Shown here in pieces: positions 1 through 9,740 of a stretch of DNA of 64,000 bases (its first letter is position 1; each line of letters starts with the position of its first letter). The translations under genes and the position numbers were made by a program. Under the pieces are notes generated by a model. It had not been told where the DNA came from. It worked only from the letters and a program-made list of their open reading frames with translations, and did no database searches. The DNA is from Stentor coeruleus (Eukaryota; Ciliophora; Heterotrichea; Heterotrichida; Stentoridae): positions 1 through 64,000 of the forward strand of contig MPUH01000319.1 of NCBI GenBank assembly GCA_001970955.1. Reading direction: 5' to 3'.

Positions 1-133
1 TATTAAACCAATATATTAAACCAAATATATTTATAAACCCAATAATAATCAATAATTACCTATATATTTTATTATAAAAGGCTCTTATCCCAATCATGTT
101 TTTACCAAAATCTCTTACTTATTTACTCACAGC

Positions 134-1969
134 CTACCTAAGCACTTTTTTAATCAAATCTTTCCCCATAACCCCAATACAGTCCGATAACGTAAAACTA
201 GTCATACCTCTAATTGCATCAGTATAATTCACACCAGTCTGCACAAGCACCACCAGCTCTTTAAATTGCTGTAAATTTATAACCCCATCATTATCGTGAT
301 CAACTGATTTAAACCTATCAACATATTCTGCCAAATCCTTCTCCCTAATTTTCTGTTGATATCCTAAAACCAACTGTTCAAACTCAATAAACTTTATCTT
401 ATCCCTAGGATTCAACGCACTGCAAACAGTTGCATAAAGATTCTTGAAATCATTTTCCCCATATAAATTACATAATATTTCTCTACATTGAGATTTCTTT
501 AAAAACCCTCTAAGTTTATTTTGTATTTTATCTTCAATTTGCAAGTTATTTAAAGCTGGCTTTTTAATGGCAACAATTTTTTTTATATTTTCAAGGATTG
601 TATCTTTGAGTCGTTTTTGAATAAATCTAAATTCTTCTTCAACTTCATTTTTTAAGATTTTGGCAAATACTAGAACATCATTATCGTGTTCAGCATATTT
701 TTTTATACCTGCGATTATACCGGCAGCCCATTCTACAACAACTGTTTTTAGACCATATTTTTGGTTGAGATAGGAGTACATGTGCTTTTCCATTGTTTCT
801 CTTGGGGTTTTTTCAGTTATGCATTTTTTGTTGAGTTTGGTTTTGGATTCGTAGATTTCTTCAATTATTTCATGCATTTGTCGGAGGTTCAGATTCTTTA
901 CTTGCTGCGGAAGAGAATATTTTTTATAGCTCATAGCACTTTCAGCAAAGGTTTTGGAATTTTTGACAACCATATCAAGATAACGGCGATTTTCTTCACT
1001 AAGGTCTTTGATTCTTTCGACAAATTCATCACGGTCTTGATGGAACCTAGTTCGAAGACTTGCTTTTTCTTGGACATGTTTTTCACATTCTTTTTCAAGT
1101 CGTTCTGCAGTTTCTAGAACCTCAGCAGTTTGCTTGTTGGATTTTTCCAGCTGGTCTTTCAGCGAGTTTACAATGCCGATATATTTCTTGTCTAAAGCGA
1201 AAATCATAGATATCGCTTCCTCAAACAGTGCAGAATAAGAATCGTGTATTTCCTGAAATATGCTCTCAAGTTTTTTACTATTCCTACCAATATACTGCAT
1301 AGCTTTATCTTGGCATATATTATAAAACGAATACTTAGCCTTCAATGTATAGCAATGAAGTAAATGACTAGCCAAGCTTTGTTTATTAATCTCACTAAGT
1401 TCCTGAAGAATGCTTTTAATATTTGTGTCAAAATACTCAGCAAGCTTTTTATCCCCTCTAGGCTCAATTTCTCTCCATAAACTCCTCAAGTCATCATAAA
1501 TAATAGCATTTTTTTCTAGCTCTTCTTGTTTTAACGTTAAATCCTCACTGGTATATTCAATATTTGCTTTAAATTCAACTGGAGTTATCTCATGCCTATT
1601 ATCTTGTATTATTTCTTTTGAGTTCAATTTACGTAAAGCTGGAAGGGCTGCCAATACTTTGTCCTCATCTTCAGGACTTGATAAAGCATATTGAAGGTCT
1701 AAAAGACTCGGAAGGGTTTGTAAACTTTCTAATATTATGTCAATTGATGAGAAAAGGTTGTTGTTTATATCTAGTCTTTTTAGCTTTTGGAGCTTTGATA
1801 AGTCAGCTGGAAGTGTTGTAAGGCGATTGCCAAATAAGTTTAGTTCTTCTAGTTCTGTGAATTCGGTTAGGTATTCTACTAAGGAGTCTAATGATTCAAT
1901 TTCAGAGAACTCTAGGTTTAATGAACGGAGATTTGGGTTTTGCTGGAGGAGCAGAGGAACACGATTCAT
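134..1969 (-). CDS. LRR / coiled-coil / EF-hand protein
   Basis: The 611-residue protein starts with about four leucine-rich repeats (residues ~10-110, e.g. LEELNLFGNRLTTLP). A long charged helical region (~140-370) looks like coiled coil. A C-terminal EF-hand follows, with loop DHDNDGVINLQQ at about 557-568, which has acidic residues at the calcium-coordinating positions. This layout suggests a calcium-sensitive cytoskeletal or ciliary scaffold, but that role is inferred and I do not recognise a named orthologue. The ATG (complement of 1967-1969) is the first in frame. The 5' flank is C-rich on the sense strand, as for most genes here. No intron is needed. Confidence 0.85.
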   Translation of the reverse strand: MNRVPLLLQQNPNLRSLNLEFSEIESLDSLVEYLTEFTELEELNLFGNRLTTLPADLSKLQKLKRLDINNNLFSSIDIILESLQTLPSLLDLQYALSSPEDEDKVLAALPALRKLNSKEIIQDNRHEITPVEFKANIEYTSEDLTLKQEELEKNAIIYDDLRSLWREIEPRGDKKLAEYFDTNIKSILQELSEINKQSLASHLLHCYTLKAKYSFYNICQDKAMQYIGRNSKKLESIFQEIHDSYSALFEEAISMIFALDKKYIGIVNSLKDQLEKSNKQTAEVLETAERLEKECEKHVQEKASLRTRFHQDRDEFVERIKDLSEENRRYLDMVVKNSKTFAESAMSYKKYSLPQQVKNLNLRQMHEIIEEIYESKTKLNKKCITEKTPRETMEKHMYSYLNQKYGLKTVVVEWAAGIIAGIKKYAEHDNDVLVFAKILKNEVEEEFRFIQKRLKDTILENIKKIVAIKKPALNNLQIEDKIQNKLRGFLKKSQCREILCNLYGENDFKNLYATVCSALNPRDKIKFIEFEQLVLGYQQKIREKDLAEYVDRFKSVDHDNDGVINLQQFKELVVLVQTGVNYTDAIRGMTSFTLSDCIGVMGKDLIKKVLR

Positions 1970-2387
1970 GATTTTATTATGGAAAATGATTGAGATTTTT
2001 TTTGAAATTAGATGTATAAAGATTTGGAAGAGGAAGTTGAATTAGAAGATGATTATTAGATGATGATTAGAATTTGGGTCAGGAAAGTTGGATAAAAGGA
2101 AAAGTTTTATCAAGGGTAGGAGTTTATGAATCTATATTTCTAAGCAAATCACTTCAAAAAAAAACACAATAAATCCCAAAACATCATTTCAGTAATAGGT
2201 TTTATAAATTAAATTTAAATTTTATTGGTATAATATTCATGGAAAGACTATCAAAAGAGAAAATTCAAGAAATAAAGTATTTGTTTTAATTCATTAAATT
2301 AAAATTTTATTGGTTAATATTCATGAAAAGACTATCAAAAGAGAAAATCTAAGGTTAAATCCAAAAAATGCTGAAATCAAAGAACTA
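1970..2387. other. intergenic, divergent; strand-composition switch
   Basis: The left part (to about 2130) is G-rich and nearly C-free on the + strand. The right part is C-richer. Each half is therefore C-rich on the sense strand of the gene it precedes. The right end holds the duplicated leader described separately. No other gene is visible. Confidence 0.6.
2207..2355 (+). repeat. imperfect tandem duplication of an EF-hand gene leader
   Basis: Two copies of a ~50-60-nt leader lie 85 nt apart. Each contains TTTTATTGG, a short AT stretch and an ATG, followed by GACTATCAAAAGAGAAAAT. The first copy reads MERLSKEKIQEIKYLF then stops; the second reads MKRLSKEKI then stops. The wording resembles the calmodulin first helix (LTEEQIAEFKEAF). 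The authentic amino terminus of the downstream gene therefore appears duplicated and out of register with the rest of the frame. Confidence 0.65.
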
Positions 2388-2687
2388 ATGGAAAAGTATG
2401 ATACAAATGATACAAAAAGCCTTGACCGTGAAGAATTCACTCGTGTATTTATGGATTGTTTAAACTCGTTTTCAACAACTGAGGACCTTCTTCATGATCA
2501 ATTCAAGAAAATTGATATTAACAATGATGGATTTATAACTTCTGAAGAGCTTAAAAATATTCTTTTATATGGAGAAGAAAGGCTTACAGAAGAAGAAGCT
2601 GATAGTATTATTAAAGAATTTGACAAGAATGAGGATGGAAAAGTAAGTATAAAGGAGTTTTTAGAAGGTGCTTTAGGAAAAATTTAA
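2388..2687 (+). CDS. small EF-hand (calmodulin-like) protein, 5' end damaged
   Basis: Three EF-hands are visible: a degenerate one (DTNDTKSLDREE), then DINNDGFITSEE and DKNEDGKVSIKE, the last two with good calcium-coordinating residues. The open frame extends upstream to about 2298 but has no ATG before 2388. That start would cut the first helix. The expected N-terminus (LSKEKIQEIK) lies in other frames in the duplicated leader at 2207-2355, and no 15-nt GT...AG intron joins it. The locus is either a recently damaged gene, a misassembly, or a gene truly starting at 2388. Small EF-hand proteins usually act as calcium sensors or centrin-like cytoskeletal parts. Confidence 0.6.
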   Translation: MEKYDTNDTKSLDREEFTRVFMDCLNSFSTTEDLLHDQFKKIDINNDGFITSEELKNILLYGEERLTEEEADSIIKEFDKNEDGKVSIKEFLEGALGKI

Positions 2688-2930
2688 TGATTAAGTAAGA
2701 TTATAATTGAGGATTTATAAAGTTTGATTGTTGAGTAAATTAGTGAGGAAATATTGAATATGCTTTAAATATTTCTTACTGTATTATAAGGCACTGTGGT
2801 ATTAATTAAAAATATAATCTACATTAAAACTATGCTTATACAAGATCATATTAAATTCATAAAAACTCTAATTATCTTCATCCTAATCACTACTTTTCAC
2901 AAAAAAAAATTATATTTCTAACTATTATAT
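2688..2930. other. convergent intergenic gap
   Basis: G-rich on the + strand to about 2770, then C-rich; both 3' flanks are G-rich on their own sense strand. No feature recognised. Confidence 0.5.
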
Positions 2931-3717
2931 CTATAATATTGGGTTCTGAAGCAGCTCCTTAAGCCTTTTATTATGCGATGGCTTGAGCAAAGTTGGGGGC
3001 TGAGGACTTTTCGAGCTCCAACTTGGGTTAAGTAAAAAATACATCGCCGACCCAGCATTAGAGGTAGACTGATTTTTCATCATAAAATCCACATCTCTCT
3101 GGAGTTTTTGTATTCTTTGATCTCTAGTTTGCTTTAACCGTTCCTTTGACACATTAGCTGATGCTTCTCCTTTTTTAGCCTGCTCGCTTCTATAAGTTTC
3201 TTCAACAAGCTCATAAGCTTTTTGAAGTGCTTCTTTTGGCTTTAGGCTTTCTTTCAAATTGTAATAGAACCTCTTGAACTAATTTTTTTATTATCGGATC
3301 ATCAGGGCTTGCCACAGTTTCTTCTTCTAAACCTTCTAAGTACTCTGTTAAGTTGTTACAAGCATCTTTTATTGGATTGTTAGTTTTATTGTTAGGGACT
3401 CTTACAGATCTGTGCATTGAAATTATGGGTCTTTGGGATGTTGAGTCAATACTTCTTAAGGTTGGAGGACTTTCTGCTAGCCTTTCACCGAGTTTACGAC
3501 TGAACCAAGTGATTAAGTATTTGATTTTGAAGTTCGTTCCGACAGCTTTTTTTCTGTATAAGTACTGTAAACAGTCCTCAGCATCTTGGTCAGAAATTTC
3601 TTTTCCTATCAAATCTGCAATACGTAATATGTCAAGTTTGGAGATTGTCCGGATGTCTGATGGTTTAAGCTCTAGAGCAATAACAGCATCAGAAATCAAG
3701 TTAGCAAGGCGACTCAT
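2931..3717 (-). CDS. hypothetical protein, apparent +1 frameshift
   Basis: Two overlapping minus-strand frames look like one gene. The first (3717-3211) starts with ATG and has a helical N-terminus. The second (to 2931) continues the same kind of charged helix (KPKEALQKAYELVEETYRSE) but has no ATG of its own near the overlap. The change of frame must fall between about 3272 and 3211. It needs a shift of +1, which a 16-nt intron would give, but no GT...AG of 15 or 16 nt exists there. The causes left are a sequencing indel, a pseudogene or ribosomal frameshifting. The joined product would be about 260 residues. No domain is recognised. Confidence 0.6.
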
Positions 3718-4650
3718 TTATATTTTTAAACTTAGAAATGAATGCTTTTGTTAAAGATTTTATTAGGGAATTTTAATTGATTTGTGAAGTTTGGCTATAA
3801 ATCTATAGTTGTGTACTATAAAAATTAAAACATGTTTAAAAGCTAATATGCTACAAACAACATAAGAACTTCAAGACATGCCTTAAAAAACTAGACTCCA
3901 CAAGGAAAAATAGAATAAACGCAAGACTTGCCTCAATTATACTCACCCTCAAAAAAAGAAACTCTAAATAATTATTGGGATATTAAACGAGCACATTATT
4001 AAAGACGACAATGGTGCATCATCCTGAATCAGCTGAAAGAAAGAGATCATAGAACTATCAAACCTAGACCGGACGAGGTCATATCCCCGCCAACTTAACT
4101 ACCTTCTACTTTAACTTTATAATAGTAAAGTGTCCCTTCAAATTTAAAATCCTGAACTTGTTGAAGGACGAAAAAAATCAATAAAACGTGATATTTTATT
4201 TTTAAGGTATGCACTTTTAAGTCCCTTTTAACAGAAAGATTTTGATTATTTAATTAGAAAATTGAATCAAAAATTTTAGACCCAATTTAAAGGAACTTAT
4301 CACATTATTAAAGCGCTTTTTAAAAATAAACCTGTATATGTGCCAAACTATCATAAAATGCTTGGAAAAAGATTTTTTTGAAGAATTCTGATGATTTTAT
4401 CGTGAAAACAGATTTTATAATTTATTAGAGCCTAAAAAGCTACCAAACAATTTCTTTTTGTTTTCAAGCTGCTTATCTATGGAAGTTATATAGAATGAAT
4501 ATCATTATGCTATAATATGGCATATATAAATTATAGTAACGCCAGAAAATACTTGTAAAATTATATAAATATCATCTGCAATAACAAAAATAAAAGTTCG
4601 CAAGCCAAATTACTAAAAACCATATAAAAATCCTTATTCTAATAGCCTGT
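3718..4650. other. long intergenic stretch with possible decayed coding sequence
   Basis: Nothing is intact. Between about 3840 and 4130 base composition is less AT-rich than usual. Short protein-like stretches appear on the + strand in changing frames, for example KERDHRTIKPRPDEVISPP near 4040-4100. Near 4280-4370 there is TYHIIKALFKNKPVYVPNYH. They may be remnants of an old gene or transposon; I cannot name a family. Confidence 0.3.
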
Positions 4651-7117
4651 TTACTTAGCATCATACCAATTCTCAGCAATTTTCGCATCGACTTCCAGTT
4701 TAATCCTCAAAGGTTCATCAACAGGATGCATCATAAGTTCTTTAACAATCTTCAAAGCTTCTTCACTATTCCCTTTAGGCCCTTCTAATATAACTTCATC
4801 ATGTATCTGCAAAAGCATCTTCCACCCCAAATCCTTAAGTCTTTTATCATAAAAAATCCTCACCATAGCCGCAGTGACAATATCAGCAGCACTTCCTTGT
4901 ATAGGTGTATTTATAGCTGCTCTAAGCCCATGTTGTCTTTTAGCACTAATTTTATTCCTCACAAGGTCAGTTAATCTTCTATATCTTCCCATCATAGTCC
5001 TTGTATATCCTTTTTGTATAGCAACTTTTTTTACTGCTTCTTGCCATTCTTCTACTTCCTTACGTTCAGCATACCATCTTTTTTACTGCTTCTTGCCATT
5101 CTTCTACTTCCTTACGTTCAGCATACCATCTATGCAATGCTGAGGTTGCTTCTTCAAATGAGCAACCCCAATCTTTTGCGAAACCATGGGCTGTTTTTCC
5201 ATATGCTATTGAGAAATTCATAGTTTTTGCTGTTTTTCTTTGTGCCGCATATACGTTTTTTAATAATGGAGCTGGAGGTGGTCCTTGCTTATTGTCCCAT
5301 TCAAGGATAACTTTTTGTTGATCTACTGCTTCTTTTAATAATGGAGCTGGAGGTGGTCCTTGTTTATTGTCCCATTCAAGGATAACTTTTTGTTGATCTA
5401 CTGCTTCTTTGATTTCTGGGTACAAGCTCATTGCTGTACGGGAATGAAAATCTCCACCTGCTTCAAAAGCTTGGATCATGGATTTACAATTTGTCATGTG
5501 TGCTAGAATACGGAGTTCTAGTTGTCCATAATCTGCAACGATTAGCGTGTTGCCCTCACGGGCTCGAAAAGCTTTACGGATTTTGTATTTATCTTTGTCT
5601 AAAGCGGGTTGGTTTTGTGCATTAGGCTTTTTGGCTGAGAGACGACCAGTTTCAGTGTTTATATTAAGGCTGTAGTGGATTCGGGAGTTTTTATCTTTTA
5701 AGATTTGGAGTGGGTAAATGAAGGAGTTTAGGAGAGTTTCTATTGCTTTGTATTTGACTAAAGAGTCTATAGCATAGCAGCAATCTTTTCCAGCTTGTTC
5801 CTTACCCTGACTTTTAAAAAATTCATACGCTGTTCCAAATTTATCATTAGCTGGCTCCCCAGCAAGAGTTTTCAGAGCTTTTCCATCAACTGAAGGCAAT
5901 CCTGTTATTGTAAACTGATTATGTGGAAGTCCTAGTCCACGTATTGCCAAATATTCATGCTAAGGCGCTTTTTCCTCTTTATTCGGGTTTTCAATAACAA
6001 AAGTTTTCTCCTGAGGATAAAAAGTTTGTCCTTTCAACGAAACATTAGCTGTTTTCTTTACAATCTCATCATCACTTTGATTTTCCTCATTAGGAACCTG
6101 TTTCTCAAAAGGGGCAAATAGCAACTGTTGCATTTGAGCATTCGAATCAGGGTTAAAATTAGCCAAACTTGGGTCCACACTCAACACCCACGATTTAAAC
6201 TCATTCAAATGCCGAAACTTATCATTATTAGCCGCATCCTCAATATTTTTCATATGATTCTGGTCAACTAGCATTCCTTCCCTTTCCATCTCAGTCAAAA
6301 GTTCACCAAGTGGCAGCCAATATTTCATATAAAAATCAAACAAATTAGTCATATTCTCAGCTTTTACAGGCAAAGATACAAGTTCAGTCACCAAAGCTTC
6401 TCTTAGATAAAAAGTCAATTCCTATATTTTTCTTACAGCATCCATTGTTGCATAATTTACCCATTGGTCAAAATACTTTGGATTTGTATGAAGTTCTTCA
6501 GTACTTGGAACTGATACTATTTTGCTTTCAATGCCCGATTTTAGTACTTTATGATAAGCAAAAAGCTCTTCCATAGTCTTTTTAACTTTGAGTTTAGAAG
6601 TTTTGTTATAATTTTGTAGTGTTTCTATAGTCTTTGAATCATCAGCATATTTTGCTGAGAGCTCAGTTATGAGTTTGTTTTTTATTTTCGACATAAGCCC
6701 ATTATAATGTGTTGAGCAACTAGCTAAACTATATTCACCTGGACCTCGTGATGGATTTGCTAACCTTGCCATATGCATTGTATCCCCACCAAAGCCTTGA
6801 AGATTTATCCCATGGTTGTAAAGAATATGCCTGTCAAAACCGTANCCTTCAGATTCTTTATAGTTGTTTATGAAGAGTTTAGGACCTGAACCAAAGTCAA
6901 CTTCTGGACCTATAAATGCTGATGCACATATACAGAAGCCGTTGCCTACTGGGGATTCTTCTTTTATGTTGACATTTATGGTTTCAGTATCCCATGCATG
7001 AATTCGGTCGGGGTATTTGTAGAGCTTTTCTACTATGGATAGAGCTTCGGATTTGGTTGAGACCATTGTAATGCCGGAAGGCTTAGATATTGATCGTGCT
7101 AGCCTTCGAAGAAACAT
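4651..7117 (-). CDS. family A DNA polymerase with 3'-5' exonuclease (organellar type)
   Basis: This is a Pol I-like polymerase of the plant/protist organellar type, expected to replicate mitochondrial DNA. The exonuclease motifs are DTET, the NHGINLQGFGGD segment and YATMDA. The polymerase motifs are TETGRLS, motif A DYGQLELR, motif B RKTAKTMNFSIAYG and motif C HDE. A 15-nt intron at 6422-6436 joins YATMDA to ELTFYL. Three problems remain. There is an in-frame TAG at 5960-5962 that no 15/16-nt intron explains. A 75-nt in-frame tandem duplication lies at 5258-5407, just before motif B. A 52-nt tandem duplication at 5027-5130 breaks the frame. Without the 52 nt the exons total 2400 nt. An N lies at 6845. 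The gene is either damaged or misassembled; the intact motifs on both sides suggest recent damage or assembly error. Confidence 0.85.
5027..5130. repeat. 52-bp exact tandem duplication inside DNA polymerase gene
   Basis: Copies at 5027-5078 and 5079-5130 look identical. The length is not a multiple of three, so the reading frame is lost after the second copy. The peptide AERKEVEEWQEAVKK is repeated; the frame resumes as VAIQKGYTRTMMGRYRRL at the far side. Confidence 0.9.
5258..5407. repeat. 75-bp in-frame tandem duplication inside DNA polymerase gene
   Basis: Copies at 5258-5332 and 5333-5407 differ at one base (CTTATT against TTTATT). They add a second 25-residue copy of the segment containing VILEWDNKQGPPPAP, placed between motif A and motif B. 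Confidence 0.9.
6422..6436 (-). other. 15-nt intron in DNA polymerase gene
   Basis: The sense sequence is GTAAGAAAAATATAG. Unspliced it ends the frame at TAG. Removed, it joins the exonuclease III motif Tyr/Asp segment to the following helix. Confidence 0.9.
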
Positions 7118-7635
7118 GGAGTTTTTATATTTATGTTTTCAGATGAAAAAGATCCTAATTTTTTAGAATTTGAAAGGATAATTGTAAAATAATGGATGGT
7201 TGATGTAATAATTAGAATATTGATTTTAGCATAGGATTTGATAGGTTTTATGCTTAGAGAATTTAGATTAGCTAGATGTATTTTAAGCTTTATAACTAAT
7301 GCTTACAACTTGCTAGTATTACTATCAAATAGCATAGCATGCATTAATAAAGTTCAGTAATAAACAAATTTGAATCCTGGTTATGACAAATTTTTCATAT
7401 TCCTTCAACCTAAAATTTACTCTTACAGTCAGTTAACTTAATTCAAACCTTTTTCCTATAAAAAATTTCTCCTTTTTCCATATCACTACCCATAATAACT
7501 TTTAATTAAACTTTTAATTAAACTTCAAATCCACCTTTCCCAACACTCTTTATTATCAAACACCTATCCAATCAACATCCCAAATCCAAAGCAGGAAAGC
7601 TCCTCCTTTTAACCTGCAAAAATGGGAAAATAAAT
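7118..7635. other. divergent intergenic region
   Basis: G-rich on the + strand to about 7280, then C-rich up to the AP-1 sigma start. It should contain both promoters; no specific site is recognised. Confidence 0.5.
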
Positions 7636-8118
7636 ATGATCCACTTTATCCTTTTGATAAGCAGACATGGCAAAATCCGGCTTTCCAAGTACTTTTCAAC
7701 ATTTTCCAACAGCGAAAGGGAAAAAATGCAAAAAGAGGTACACATCATATAGATTAAATCCATGGTCATTGGAAGAAACAGCAAACTCTGCAACTTCCTC
7801 GAGTTCCGGGATATGATTTTAGTTGCCAAGCGATATGCAAGTTTATATTTCGTCACAGCAATCGACAAAGAAGAAAACGAACTTCTAACATTAGATGTTG
7901 TGCATTTCTTTGTAGAATTACTAGACAAATACTTCAAAAACGTTTGCGAACTAGACATTATTTTCAACTTTCACAAAGCTTATTATATACTAGATGAGAT
8001 GGTTGTAGCTGGATATATGTTGGAAACTAGCAAAAAGCAGATCATTAGGCTTATTAGCAATCAGGATGAAATCATGGAAGAAGCCCGTGAAGAAGCTGTT
8101 CCACGTAAGAATAATTAG
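7636..8118 (+). CDS. AP1S: AP-1 complex sigma subunit (clathrin adaptor small chain)
   Basis: Exons 7636-7737 and 7753-8118 give a 155-residue protein, close to the usual ~158. It opens with MIHFILLISRHGKIRLSKYF and contains the family signatures SKLCNFLEFRD, KRYASLYFVTAID, NELLTLDVVHFFVELLDKYF and NVCELDIIFNFHKAYYILDE. It is the small subunit of the clathrin adaptor at the trans-Golgi and endosomes, where sigma helps bind dileucine cargo signals. MIHF and the VCELDIIFNF core favour AP-1 over AP-2. A ~45-nt repeated element starts 84 nt after the stop codon. Confidence 0.95.
7738..7752 (+). other. 15-nt intron in AP1S
   Basis: GTACACATCATATAG. It carries an in-frame TAG and, when removed, joins EKMQKE to IKSMVIGRNSKLCNF, restoring the adaptin small-chain alignment. 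Confidence 0.93.
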
Positions 8119-8708
8119 TTTACTTTTCACTTGGGATTATTATTAATTCACACTAATGGAGTTATAGAAGATATATGAAGTACCTTTAATTTGAAGAAAT
8201 TAGTATTAGTTAGGAATTATCGCTTGACTATTGTTCAGCCCTTGTTAAAAATTTGAAGAAATATGCAGTTTAGTGAATTCAACTCTGAGGAATTTGCAGA
8301 TGACAGTTTTTGAGGAATTTCATGTTGAAATAATAACTTGTAGTTTTTTATCTGAGATTATCACAATTTACCCAAGATATATATAATTTTTAGCATACTC
8401 TATGTAGAAAGGGTCTTTTCCACAGAATTATATAGAATTGCTGACTTCAAAAATAGTTAACTTCAAGAAATGCAAAGTTTTTTGCAAGATGCTCCATCAA
8501 AGCTTGAAAAACCAGCCAAAGTATAATAATCGTTATATTTACCAAAGGATTGAAAATATTTGTAACGAGCTCAAGTCAGGAAGGAATCTAAAGCTCTATT
8601 TGTTATAACTTGCATGCTCAAGTTCGACAAAGTTCACTATCCATTTCATTCACCTTAGCAAAAACCTTCATCAATCCACAATTATAATAAATATCTTGCA
8701 TAGAGTGT
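8119..8708. other. intergenic region holding a repeated element
   Basis: The only recognisable content is the hairpin-bearing element at 8202-8248, listed separately. Otherwise AT-rich, with no coding potential seen. Confidence 0.5.
8202..8248 (+). ncRNA. candidate structured element, copy A
   Basis: This stretch is homologous to 33965-34006 and 34938-34979, with a few substitutions and small indels in an otherwise unrelated flank. The core is GCTTGAC-TATT-GTTCAGC at 8222-8239. It can fold as a seven-position stem with one mismatch and a TATT loop. The other copies have GTCTAGC as the right arm, so a G-C pair there becomes G-U here and the same position stays mismatched. It lies sense-oriented downstream of a gene. 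It could be a small RNA, a 3' UTR or terminator element, or a short dispersed repeat. Confidence 0.4.
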
Positions 8709-9740
8709 ATGAAAAAATCTAATAAGAAAACTGTATCTGATGCGTTTATGATGTTTGGAGATATAGATTTTGCTCAACCTCCAACAAGCTTATCAATATA
8801 CAACATAGAGTCACTTGAATCAAACCGACTTTTTCGGGCGTTAAAAACTGAACTAGAAAGATTTTATATAGAAAAAAACCGACCTGTAGAAAGACAGACC
8901 TTACACAAAACTAAGACGACTGAATGGAAGGACCGCTTTTATCAATCCATGCAAACTTTACTTAACGAAGTTTTATTTACAACTTCTACCCGTTTGAAGC
9001 AAGCATTACTAGAAAAAATACAAAAGTGGTACTTTGAAAGGACTGGAGTTTTACCTATACCTGAACAAAGAAGGATAAGCCAAAGTCGTTTTGATGGGCC
9101 TATTGAACCTGAGATTTTTATATTGCAAAATATTGAAAGCACACGTCCTGAGAAAACTAATAAGGGATCTCCTTATAAGCCTAATAAAATTGTTATTGAT
9201 CAAGAAGTGTATTCTAGCAAGCAAAGTTTGTTTAAAGAATTATTGGAAAATGAAAGAGATGACATGTCTGTGACTTTACCTAAAGTTAAAAATCTTAGGA
9301 CTAAAGAGAATTTTTATAGGCCATACTCTCCTATAAAAGACTCATATATTCAGCAGAGTCCTGTTATTATGGACTTTAGAAGCACTAATCGTGCTCAATC
9401 TACTGGATTTTCTCGCAATCAAAGCCCTGCAACTTTTAGACGTACATCTTTTGCTAATTATATAGGTTCAGAAATGTCCCCTACTAATGAAAACTCTGCA
9501 GTGCCTGAATTACGCCGTTTTCAAATTAAAGAAGTTATGAAAATCAAAAAACGTCTGGCAAGTAAAGGAGTATTATGTCCAGTTAGAGTTCTTGAAGGAG
9601 GATTAGTTATATCTGATTTTACTATGGATCCTGTGCAGCCTGGGGATTTTCCTCGTGGTGGTGAGTTGTTAATGAAAGATCCTAATGATCCAAAGAAATC
9701 ATCGAAGAGAAAACGTAAAAAAGGTAAGAAAAAATTGTAA
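8709..9740 (+). CDS. hypothetical basic-tailed protein, 343 aa
   Basis: No named family is recognised. The first ~160 residues look helical. The middle is polar, with SPT/SPI-type sites. A conserved-looking segment near 275-325 (VLEGGLVISDFTMDPVQPGD) is followed by a strongly basic tail (KKSSKRKRKKGKKKL). That tail would suit nucleic-acid binding, nuclear import or microtubule binding. A UGUAUAUA sequence lies at 9899-9906, about 160 nt past the stop. Confidence 0.8.
   Translation: MKKSNKKTVSDAFMMFGDIDFAQPPTSLSIYNIESLESNRLFRALKTELERFYIEKNRPVERQTLHKTKTTEWKDRFYQSMQTLLNEVLFTTSTRLKQALLEKIQKWYFERTGVLPIPEQRRISQSRFDGPIEPEIFILQNIESTRPEKTNKGSPYKPNKIVIDQEVYSSKQSLFKELLENERDDMSVTLPKVKNLRTKENFYRPYSPIKDSYIQQSPVIMDFRSTNRAQSTGFSRNQSPATFRRTSFANYIGSEMSPTNENSAVPELRRFQIKEVMKIKKRLASKGVLCPVRVLEGGLVISDFTMDPVQPGDFPRGGELLMKDPNDPKKSSKRKRKKGKKKL

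Noticed and set aside
1-133. Telomeric repeat at the window edge
   Set aside because: The sequence is AT-rich with AAACC-like words but no regular tandem array.
3211-3272. A 16-nt intron joining the two frames of the unknown minus-strand gene
   Set aside because: The available GT...AG pairs are 20, 24, 29 or longer; none is 16 nt.
5945-5985. A 15- or 16-nt intron hiding the TAG at 5960-5962
   Set aside because: No GT lies 15 or 16 nt upstream of any AG that would remove the stop on the sense strand.
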